From Stenocarpella maydis (taxonomy: Eukaryota; Ascomycota; Sordariomycetes; Diaporthales; Diaporthaceae), in assembly GCA_002270565.1 (NCBI GenBank), contig NQMI01000014.1, forward strand, positions 186,001 to 250,000: a DNA stretch of 64,000 nt, written 5' to 3'. Below, piece after piece: positions 14,758-24,232 of this stretch. The position numbers and the translations under genes were made by a program. Under the pieces are notes generated by a model. That model saw only the letters and a list, made by a program, of their open reading frames with translations. It was not told where the DNA came from and did not search any database. The first letter of the stretch is position 1. Each line of letters opens with the position of its first letter.

Positions 14758-16607
14758 GTTTTTGGCTCGTTGGCAGCTGGTGACTGGGGCGGGGTCGTCG
14801 AAGCCAGAGGCCAAAGACCAAAAGGTTGCAGCCAGAGGGGACGCGGCAAATCGCCCTTCGGAGGAGGTCGGGAGCGCTTTCAGCTCGAGGTGTGACGAGG
14901 TAGAGGTCCAGTGGTCATAACGGTGGAAGGATCTCGGTGTGGGACGTGTTGCGCGGGGAGGTGGGATAAGCTCTCGCTTGATAGTAGCTCTGCTCGTGGG
15001 CTGGATGGGCGGGATTGCTGTGCATGTACTGTAGTGTAATGTACATGAGTGGGCTTCTTGCCTGGGGTCCAAATGCAAAGGCGAGATACCAGGGGCCAAG
15101 ATAGACGCAGCAACCAGGCAGGTAATCTGGTAATCTGGGCACCTAGTTGTAGTGTAGTGTGTCTATGTGGTGTAGTTGACGTGGTACGTACCACTTTTTC
15201 CCTGTGTGGCACCCACCAGCAGACGGCCAGTTGACGCAGCGGAGGTGTGGGGACGGGGTTCCACGGCCGCAGGGCTGCGCAGATGCAAGTGGTGAGACTG
15301 ATTTGGGGTTGTGTTCTTGAGGGTTGGGCAAAACACAATGATTTGATGATGCACCACAACAGACAGGCGACTGGAGCTGGGCCAGGCTCGTAGCCGCCCG
15401 ACACAGCCATGCTATCTCACCCGGTCACTGTGCCAGGCAGTGGCCGACCCGCCTTTGGACGCGGCCTCTGCTCGGGAGCTCCCTTGCTTGCTGGGATCAA
15501 GCCATGTCGCTGGGCCCCCGGCTGGAATCCCTAACCGCCGCTGCAACCCTGTGCCGCATCTTTGACCGCGTAGTCCCACGCAACCAACCTGTCTTGAAGC
15601 ATTTACATCCCATACATGCTTACATATCTAACAGAGATATGATGAGCCACCTTTTGAATCCATTCTCACGTGCACGACGAGCATGTGGAGAAGGCAGGCA
15701 GTAAGTATCCGCTGTGAATGTGCCCCCCCCCCTCCTTCGGCTCCGGACATAGATACATAGTAGTATATGCTACTTAGTCATCGAGAGCCCGCCTGTTTCG
15801 TCCTTGATCAAGCTGCCTTGCTTGCATCAACCGTGCGGCCCATGCCTGTGGCCCATTCTGCGACCTGCGTGACCTGCGTGTTGGGTGCCATCAGGGTATC
15901 CAACAACTGTATTCTACTATGTCATGTTCAGCTGGGATATTCGCGACTATATATGTACATAGTATTCGCGACTTACTGGTGCGGCCTTTTGCTAGAGATC
16001 GGAGGCCACGCTGCCGTACATGATGGGGGATCTTCTTGTTTCGCCGCATATTTGTATCCTGTCGTATTCTTGCAATGTGCTATGAGCGTAGACTACACCC
16101 GAATCCAAGACAGGCGTCCAACGCCTTAGCCTGGATGTCAAGAAAGGAATTCGGACTCGAAAAGCAGCAGCAGCTTAACTGTATCCGGAAAACAAGAATA
16201 TTTTTACTCTGGGCCCCTTTGCAGTGGACTCTGAACTCCAAATATATGTCGGCTGGTTTTGGTATCGCCAACAGGACCACGGAGCCAAATAGCGAGCTGG
16301 GCGAGATCGCTCCGGGCCGCGGGATACAGCTCCCAGTTTTCGGAGCTCCGGCTTCTCGGAGGAGTGGGGTCGCCAGTGCCACGACCAGCTGCCGTCTCGG
16401 GCATAATTCTGGCAACCCCGCGGATTAAACAGGGCCCCCAACCCCCCCTACTGTGTACAGAGCCCTCCACACATGCAGCCATTCATAAGAAGCGCCTTGC
16501 GCGTGAGGCTCCCTCTTTCAACCGCACCTCAACCACGGCTGAGCCTTTATCTGCACTTGAGAAACCACCATCGTCCTTGCTCATCCATATCGCAGATCAT
16601 ACAGACC
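14758..16607. other. Intergenic region between divergent BRO1 and FAH-family genes
   Basis: No convincing gene was found in about 1.85 kb between two divergent genes. TAGTGTA words occur at 15032 and 15150, and a C run near 15721. The reading frames longer than 100 codons between 15767 and 16618 overlap each other on both strands and show no family signature. Confidence 0.5.
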
Positions 16608-17834
16608 ATGTCCTTTGACCGCCGTGAGTCAATGCCCATTTGGGAGGGAGCCCTTCCCCCACCGCCGCAATCCTGGTTCTAGCTGACCCCTGCTAGTTGT
16701 CCGTTTCGTGCCCAAGGGCAGCAGCTCCGTCCTCATCGGCGAACCAGTTGACTCATCGGTTGATGTCGGGGTCGCCGTCCGCAAGGGTGAGGACGTCAAG
16801 GTCAAGGTCTTCAGCGGCTCGTCAGTCCTGAGTCCCGGCTCGGCCACGGACAAGGTTGAGGTTATTGACCGCGTCTTGTCGCCTCTCGACACTCCCGAAG
16901 TCGGCACTATCCGATGTATTGGCCTGAACGTATGTCTGGCGGACGAGGCGCCCCCAGGGGCGGCAGTTTAACCGACGGCTGACATCACCCTTAGTACAAA
17001 GGACATGCCAATGAAGTGGGCATGAAAATCCCTGAAGTTCCAGTCGTTTTCATGTAAGTGAAACCAGGGGCGCAGCGTGCCCTATAAACATATATATCCC
17101 CTAACACGCATCCAGGAAGCCGGCTACCTCTCTGGCAGACCCCTGGCCGGCGCCGACGGTCATCCCCAAGCACACGCTCAAGGACGACTGTGCCGACTAT
17201 GAGAGCGAGCTCGCCGTCGTCATCGGCAAGACGGCCAAGAACGTGAGCAAGGAGCAGGCCCTCGACTACGTGCTGGGCTATACGGCGTGCAACGACATCT
17301 CCAGCCGCGTGCAGCAGCTCAACCAGAGCCAGTGGAGCTACTCCAAGGGCTTTGACGGCGCCTGCCCCATCGGCCCCACCCTGGTCTCGAAGAAGGCGAT
17401 CGCGGACCCCTCGAAGCTGCACATGAGGGGGTTGCTGAATGGAAAGGTCGTGCAGGAGAGCGGGCTTGAGTGGGTGCCTCCAATTATTACATCAACAGCT
17501 GTAGCGCCAGGGCGCCATGCTGACTTGCTTCGTGATTAGTGACCTCATTTTCGATGTGGCAGAGCTGGTTAGCTGGTGCTCTCAGGGCACCACGCTCCTT
17601 CCCGGTACCCTCATGTGAGTCATGCAATATCGATCTGCTTCTCTTGTCATATATCCACGACAAAACTGCACCTCCGAATCCATCTAAACTGAAGCCTGTA
17701 GTATCACCGGTACGCCCGCTGGCATTGGCTGGGGCCGCAACCCCAAGCTTACCCTGCACGATGGCGATGAGTTCGTGGTCGAGATTCTGCCCCATATCGG
17801 CAGCCTGTACAATGTTCTGCAGGACGAGAAATAA
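16608..17834 (+). CDS. Fumarylacetoacetate hydrolase (FAH) family protein
   Basis: Six exons (16608-16623, 16697-16929, 16995-17053, 17116-17469, 17540-17614, 17702-17834) encode about 289 residues. The joined sequence carries the family landmarks in order: IRCIGLN joined to YKGHANEVG, MKPATSLADPWPAP, the metal-binding segment ADYESELAVVIGK (Glu near 132 and 134), GYTACNDISSR, SYSKGFDGACPIGP, then DLIFDVAELVSWCSQGTTLL and ITGTPAGIGWGRNPKL. These fit the small FAHD-type hydrolases/isomerases that act on beta-diketo acids with Mg2+ (for example acylpyruvate hydrolase or oxaloacetate tautomerase). The exact substrate cannot be called. All splice phases agree. The 16-nt first exon encodes only MSFDR plus one base. 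The protein ends LYNVLQDEK, a usual end for the family. Confidence 0.9.
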
Positions 17835-18497
17835 TTTGAAAATTGCTGGCTCTGGCATAGACAAGAGTGGAGCAGGCAAAAGGGCCGTATTATATTCTGG
17901 ATTTGGCTCGCTTGATCCAATTTGAGATAGAATGAGTACGTGTGAAACTGCAATCAGATTCTTCCATATTAGTAGTGCCCGTAATGAGATCTACACAAAT
18001 GGCCTTTCAACGCTTTCGTTGTCTGCTGCCGATGCCCACATTTCACTCACTTTTACGGTTCGGACCCAATAAGTTCGAACTTATGGGCACCTGGAATGAT
18101 AGGTCGAATAACCATTGGCTGTCTTGAATCAAGTATATATATATATAACCTGCATAATAGTATTTCAATAGTATTTCTCTACTGTAACTGACCTATTGTC
18201 GTCTGCTCCCTATTACTAACAGGCGTGTTGCCGTATTTCCTGAAGCCTGGAAGCGCTCATATGGATGCATTATCTCCACCCATGCAACTCTTCCTAAGGG
18301 CCTCAAGAGAGGCGTGTAATGTGATATTTCTGACGTCTAAAAATTTCTAGGAGACACACACGGGCCCAATATTTTGTCTACGCCTTGAATCGAGAAGTAA
18401 AAACTGATTCCCAGCCTCAGATCTCTCGCATGTCTTCAACGCTACCATCTTCTCCCACCGCCTGAAACTGACATAGATACTGGTAACTAAAGCACCA
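17835..18497. other. Intergenic, AT-rich
   Basis: A compositionally AT-rich stretch with a short TA run near 18136-18147. I see no gene. Confidence 0.5.
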
Positions 18498-19062
18498 TCA
18501 AGAGCCAAGAATTGCAGGTAGATGGGCCTTCCCATACTCAATTACCCCTTCCGGCCCCTTTTCTACCTGATACCCTTTTGGCAGACACATGACCTTGATA
18601 TCCGGCACAATTTCTCTTGCAACTGAGATGGCTTGCGCCGCCTCCTCGGGTGTCCACATCGACGGTGAACTAGAAGAGACGCGTCTTGTTAAGGAATGGG
18701 TCAACCAGGGGGGTAGATCCCATAGATGATTACAAAATGCGCCTCAAGAGTGTGCAGTGGATCTCAATCAGATCAGTGATCAATATGTAGGCTACTCACC
18801 ATAAGATTTGGTCTGTGTTCCTCTACCATGGCTCTGACGCCCTCTATGCCTGCCCGTTAATTGTTTAACTTCCCAGTTTCTAACGCCATACTCGCCACCC
18901 GTGGACTGGTGTGCTTACTCGTCGTGTTGGCAACATGATCAATATGATATCGGGGTCTCATTTCCTCCGCCAACCTGCCGCAGAGCTTCTCGCTCGTTCA
19001 GGAGACTGGTTCACAGTTACTAGCTTGAACGGGCCCGCCGATTTTGCGATTTCTGTTGCCAT
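18498..19062 (-). pseudogene. Broken gene for an unassigned fungal protein
   Basis: Reading the minus strand from an ATG at 19062 gives MATEIAKSAGPFKLVTVNQS then PERA. After a one-base shift near 18988 the text continues as KLCGRLAEEMRPRYHIDHVA. A GTAAGC...CAG intron (18918-18850) then leads to SIEGVRAMVEEHRPNLM. A second interruption around 18799-18670 resembles an intron but its ends do not restore the frame. Past it the reading is SPSMWTPEEAAQAISVAREI and so on to a stop at 18498. The pieces are plainly one protein, so the gene carries at least two lesions, or the assembly has indels. I do not recognise a named family; the PSMWTPEEA stretch looks like a conserved fungal hypothetical. It lies in a gene-poor stretch beside a MITE-like element. 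Confidence 0.55.
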
Positions 19063-19891
19063 TTTTGTCCAGGCTAAGTGTCTGAATGGTAGTTATCCAA
19101 CAATAGATTGAGATATTTTTAATCAACAATTAGGATATCTAGTCAGACTTTTGGCATGGAGAACCGAACAAGGAGATATTCTCAGTATACCGGGCGCCCG
19201 GATTTTGGTTTACCTCCGCAAATCCGGTTTCCTCGGTCCGGTCCAGCTTCCCCGGCCAGCCTGGGCGGCTCGCCTCGGAGATACTTGAGCTCGGAGACTT
19301 CGGCGATGAAAACCTGGCTTCAACCTCGGGCATTTAAAAGTATTAGAAAGGATGCAAGTTGCATCAGGTGGGAACAGCCAGAGTTGTAACGATAGCAAAA
19401 GCTAATCAATACCGAGTTTTTTCCCCAATTGAGAATTACGGAGAGCTGCAAGAACCTATCATATAATTGGGGCCAAAAGCGCAGAGCTATCATTCGCTGC
19501 AATGGGGTCTGGTCAGCTTGAAGAGTCTCTTTAAAACGCCTTAGGGACATGGAGAGGTCTGAACAATTGAGCAACGACTTTCTAACTCGGCAACACCTTG
19601 TGGCTGACGCCAGATGCTGACCACAGGATGGTGTTGACATGAGGACTTCTGAGCAAAGCAGGTCCCACCACCACCAAAGACCTGTTGCATGCAAGCGCTA
19701 ATGGTATGGCTTTGAGAACTGATTCCTGGTCACGGCATTTTGGACAAGTCCACCGACTCATGTCGGCAACGGTCCGCATTGTTGATACAGCATGAGAAGG
19801 CCAGTTTCGCAGTAGGTTTTCCCAGATCCTGCTTTCCGTCCGTGGAGCTTGCTTGGCGTAAAACGGCATACCATAACATAGCGCGCACCTA
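19063..19891. other. Intergenic, no gene seen
   Basis: About 0.8 kb without a supported gene. The short ORFs on the minus strand between 19320 and 19869 show no recognisable domain. The sequence ends at the TA dinucleotide that flanks the inverted-repeat element. Confidence 0.45.
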
Positions 19892-20245
19892 CGGTTTTCT
19901 CAAGACCGTAACCTGTACCATCCCTCCCACAGGAGGACCGTCTTTTTCATTATTTACGTCAGGCAATGAGGCGTGGGGCGAATGAACGGTTAAGAGACCA
20001 TATGAAGTAGGGTCCTTCCCATTTTAAGACCACAACTTGGTAAGACCACAACTTGGTAAGAGCACAACTTGGTAAGAGCACATTAAGTAGAAGACCATCG
20101 TTTTACCCGATGACCCCACCTGATACAGTCTCTTAGCCGTCCTCCTCCCCTACGCCCCGTCGCCCGAAGTAAAGAATGAAGGGCAGGGGGAGAGAACGGT
20201 CCCCCTGGGGAGGGGACGGTACGGGCTACGGTCTTGAGAAAACCC
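19892..20245. mobile_element. MITE-like inverted-repeat element with TA flanks
   Basis: The ends are GGTTTTCTCAAGACCGTA (from 19893) and its exact complement TACGGTCTTGAGAAAACC (20227-20244). Similarity continues inward, imperfectly, for about 110-125 bases on each side, for example AAGAGACCATAT on the left against AAGAGACTGTAT read on the other strand near 20122-20136. The element is bounded by TA at 19890-19891 and 20246-20247, as expected of Tc1/mariner-type insertion. There is no transposase ORF, so it would be non-autonomous. Its centre holds a 16-bp tandem repeat. The arms could fold into a long hairpin. Confidence 0.75.
20025..20088. repeat. 16-bp tandem repeat inside the MITE-like element
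   Basis: Units are TAAGACCACAACTTGG at 20025 and 20041, TAAGAGCACAACTTGG at 20057, and a degraded fourth unit at 20073-20088. They occupy the loop between the two inverted arms. Confidence 0.9.
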
Positions 20246-22391
20246 TATGGCAGGCCCTGTCGTAGTTCCGACTCCGTTGGTAATGCCCGAAAGGGCACTA
20301 AGACAACAAACTAGTGTGGCACATTGATGGAACTAACTAGCGAACTCTTGCCCCGGCAGGCGTTCTGCGAGGATCCTGGCCCACGCTTTGCCGGGATGGC
20401 CCAAGAAGGCTGAGGCACAGTCGATTGTTTTCGCGTGGAGCCCCTTTGAGGCGTGGACGGGACCCGATTGGGTTGGGGAGGACTGATAACCACGAACTGG
20501 CGCTGCACCATGGCTTGTCAGAGCAAATATCGGGGGCAAAATGCGCAGGGAGGAGGTGCCTCACGATCAAGGTGACACATCTTCAACGGCGGAAATTAGG
20601 AGTCGCCAAGCTGTCCATGCTGGGCCTCATGTTCTCTGGGGACTCTTGTCCAAGCGGCAGTCTTTCTCTGACTCACAGGCCTGACTTGTCGAGGCGCTCG
20701 ACCTGGTTCGAGCTGGAATCAAGATATCGTCACACATCAGCTACATCTTGCCTGTCGACCAGGTTGTAGTTATTGTATGACAAACGTGAGTGACTCGGAA
20801 GGATTTATAGCCTACTCTGTACAAAATACTCGAGGTGTTTATGGCAGGATATATATGATACATCTGATCTTGCAAAATGTATGCTTTAACTTCCATACTT
20901 TTGTTGCTCTTGTTCCCTTGTCCCTTGAAGATGAAACAAATTGCAGGAGTGCGAAGAGTCGTCTATCCACGGCTTAGAGATCATGCCACTCAGAAGGCGC
21001 ATGGGGTTTTAATCCCCGTTTCGACGTCAGGAATGAATGCCGACCCGCGCCTGAGAAGACTCCGGGCCTGAGTTGCCATGGCCAAGCTTGAGAGCGAGGA
21101 TGTGGTCTGTCCAACGCCCTCGGGGGTAAAAAAAGACCATGGTGCCATCGCAGCTTAACTTATAATAGCTACGTGAATATTCTGGCTCCGGTTGGCTGCC
21201 GAGTATCTCGTCGTCAGGGAGCTACCCTGGTCAGCAGCCCAAGAATTCCTTTAGACGCGTCCGCGCCAGGCAGAATCCAGGCCGTGCCTGGTAGCAGCCA
21301 GCCGTTTGCATTGCCGCTTCCAAGGCGTTTTGACAGTTTCATCGGGCCCGGGGATGACTAGACTGTCCGCAGCAGGTAAGCCAACGGATTGCGTCTTAGC
21401 GTCGTCAGTGGTGGGTTTGAAGAAGAGAAGAAGCTCTACCGGGCTCGCCTTTGACAGCTTGACAAGGTGCGACGGATTAGCCTCCGAGTCTGCATGCAAC
21501 GTGGCTCAGGGCCGAGAAGGGGAAGGCTGAAGCAGGCCCCTCCGTTCGAGTTCGATCGGTTGATCTTGCACGGCCCTCCCTTGTCCCTTTCAAGTCACCC
21601 GGAGCCAATGTCCGCAATGCCTTGTGTGCGTTTGAGGATTTAGGCTGCCAAGAATGGGGGATTTACGTGTAAATGTGCCTGGAAGATCTCTCACAGGGGA
21701 GGTGGTATCATCATGCAGCGAACGACCGGGGATCCCACGTGCTGGTCACACGCTCTGAGTGCCTGCACGCCTCATTCGACGACGTCAAGCATGCTGTCAT
21801 ATAGCGCGGGACGAGGAGCTGCAGCAACAGGTTGGGGCACACCTGAGGAGCAGCACTTAAGGCGAAGCTGCCGGGGCGAAGCTGCCGAGGCGTGGATGAA
21901 CGAGAGTGCGGCATGCTCGGATGAACTAATAAATGTCGCCTAGGTGCCGCGATCGATTGGTGACGATCGATGTGTCCCCAGGTAGGTTAGCAGGCTGCCG
22001 CTCAGGGCTTGACCTTACAAGCAAGGAGTGTTCTAGAACGGAGAGTCGAAGACCCCGGATCCCGGAAGAAAGAGAGATCCACAGCCCACCAGGCCAAAAA
22101 AAAGAAACAGAAAACATCTTCTCCGAAATGTTGCCCTTGGTGGAGTCTCCCCACGCTTTTGCCAATGTGATACTGACCGGTGCCGTTTCAATACCACAAA
22201 TCGAACGAGTCGTGAGACAAGGCAGCCAGGGCAAGACACGACGGGACAGGGCAACGCCATTCTCTACGCACTGGTTATATCAAGATCGCCGTAGTGGGTA
22301 CGTCAGCTGATCTGAGACTCGGGAGACGTCGACGCTCCCGTCGAGGTGGGGGGAGGAGGAGGAGAGCAGCAGGAGGGAGACATCGACGAAG

Positions 22392-22490
22392 ACAACAACA
22401 ACACAACAACAACAACAACTACTGCTGCTGCTGCTGCTGCTGCTACTACTACTACTACTCCTACTCCTACTCCTACTACTCATACTATGA
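22392..22490. repeat. Compound microsatellite of AAC, TGC, TAC and CCTACT units
   Basis: Successive blocks of AAC, CTG/TGC, TAC and CCTACT units lie side by side over about 100 bases. No gene context was recognised; on the opposite strand they read as serine, cysteine or valine runs in otherwise unconvincing ORFs. Confidence 0.85.
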
Positions 22491-23631
22491 CAAATGAGTG
22501 GCCATCCCGGAAGAACGGGCCCGCTGGTGATTATCCATCTGGCCAGGCGTCTCACACAGTCGGTAGATTAACGAAAGGCGATCGCGGTGTAGCCTCCAAG
22601 CTTCTCGGGGTGACGGGCACGGCTTGTTGTTGGTACGAAGGAGCACACGATACGGATAGGCAATCCGTTGACCGACAGCTCTGTGTACAAGGCTGGCCAG
22701 GCATCCAACAGTTTGGCCGCGAGCCGAGGAGGTGAGTCTCACCGCTGCTGTGCTGTATGCAGAGAGGCTGCCTCGAGGAGCCTTGTTGTGGCTGCCTCTA
22801 TTCTCGGCTCGACGTCGCACGGCAGGCCCCAGTGTTTTCTCTCTCTGGCCGCCGAAGCCAGGCAACATTGATGAGAAGTATACAGGTATAAGGTAGAGCG
22901 AGGACATGGACAGTACACACATAACATGCGTGCATGCATATTATATACTCCGTACATTTAATTACAAACAAATGCACACAAATGCCCACAAATGCCCGTC
23001 TGGATATTCTGTCACTCTCAGATGCTGTAGGACATGGATGACTCCGTGGCCCTTGGGTGCAATTTCCACTCTGTGGTGTTCCGCACGCGTCGACCCCAAC
23101 AACACCCGAGCGCTCCCTCACCCCCCCCCGGCTCCCATGCAAAATGCAATCCCGGAGAGAAAAGAGCGCAGGTTCATGGATGGGATGGTTTGGATGGATG
23201 GACGAGGGAGCCAGCGTGACATGGCTGGGCCCTAGTCCCGGCCCCGTCCGCGTGGGCGTTTGGCATGGGCGTGGCCGGACTCTGTCCCCCTTTGTCGCTT
23301 TTTTTTTTTCCTTTTTTTTTTTTAAAAAAAAAAGATTCCGGCCCTTTCAACCAATTTATTAAGAGTTGTTCTGGCTGGACCGAAGGAAACCTTAGTTGGT
23401 CTGGCTATATGTGTACGTACCTATAGTCAGCCCACGTCTGTCCCGTCCCGCAGCGCCCGTCCAACTTGACGTGTTGATCGATGCCCCCTCGCACTTTGTA
23501 CGTTGCACGGACTGCACACACCGATCGGCCGCCTGCGGCCCAGCTCTTTCTCTTCGTTGATCGTTGCATCGCCTCATTTCATATCTCACACATGGAGGGC
23601 CAGAGAAGACTCAGAGGGGGGGGGACGGGGG

Positions 23632-23646
23632 NNNNNNNNNNNNNNN
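23632..23646. other. Assembly gap (15 N) in a G tract
   Basis: Fifteen N lie between G-rich sequence (23618-23631) and an uninterrupted G run (23647-23669). The gap size is probably arbitrary. The polyG tract is the likely reason for the break. Confidence 0.97.
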
Positions 23647-24031
23647 GGGGGGGGGGGGGGGGGGGGGGGCCGCAAAAAACTTGTATAAGTCCCGGCTTGC
23701 CCTCACCCTCACTTCCGTGTCTGGCCTGAGTCTGATTATATTTTCTCTCCCCATCGCCAGTGACCAAATCTTCTGCCCTGTTGCGACACTTCTTAATCTG
23801 ATTTGACAAGTCACACCGCCGACCCCAACATCTTTGGGGTTCCTGCACACGTTTATTTACACCCAGAGATACATCGCCACCTTGCACCGCTCCACCCAGC
23901 CTCTGCTGCACACAAACACACACGCACACACATAACAGCCCTACCTGTGGACCGGCCCAGTATTGGACACTTCGCCGCAGCCGGACTTGCATATCCAGCC
24001 AGCCTCACTGCCGAAAGAAAACAAAAGCAAA

Positions 24032-24232
24032 ATGGCAGTCAAGGAGCATATGGAGCTCGTCGTCCACTGCTGCTCGACCTGCTGTAAGGCAGCCGACTTC
24101 GGTATGCAGTGCCGGTCCACCAGGACATAAAAACACACACAAAGATGGCCTCCCCGTTTGCTAATATCCGGTCCAGGCACCCACGACTACTGCTCCGGCA
24201 GCTCGTACTACTGCCCTCGGTGTCCCCATTAA
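24032..24232 (+). CDS. Small cysteine-rich protein, 41 residues, two exons
   Basis: The ATG at 24032 sits in a good context (CAAAATGG). Exon 1 (24032-24101) reads MAVKEHMELVVHCCSTCCKA then ADF. A canonical intron follows (24102-24176: GTATGC donor, GCTAATATC branch region, CCAG acceptor). Exon 2 (24177-24232) adds GTHDYCSGSSYYCPRCPH and a TAA stop. Splicing joins the reading frame exactly and removes the in-frame run-on. The product has seven cysteines, with CCxxCC and CxxC spacing, which suggests a small metal-binding or disulfide peptide. There is no signal peptide, so it is probably cytosolic or nuclear. I do not recognise a family and propose no function. It is too short for most gene finders. 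The alternative is that the match of splice sites and frame is chance. Confidence 0.6.

Larger units (their letters stand above)
20248..24031. other. Long gene-poor stretch
   Basis: No supported gene in about 3.8 kb. It contains triplet and hexamer repeats (22392-22490), a TACTCCGTA word at 22946, T and A runs at 23300-23333, G and N runs at 23618-23669, and CA-rich sequence near 23910-23935. Small ORFs overlap on both strands without family resemblance. The final few hundred bases are probably the promoter and leader of the small gene at 24032. Confidence 0.5.

Noticed and set aside
15767..16618. Overlapping frames of 119-130 codons upstream of the FAH-family gene
   Set aside because: Mutually overlapping on both strands with no family signal; probably promoter and leader.
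20425..20769. A 114-codon plus-strand ORF in the gene-poor block
   Set aside because: No domain; overlapped by ORFs on the opposite strand; codon usage unlike the neighbouring genes.
21082..21159. A 26-codon ORF (MAKLESEDVVCPTPSG start) considered as a micro-gene
   Set aside because: No splice partner, no composition signal, and too short to stand alone.
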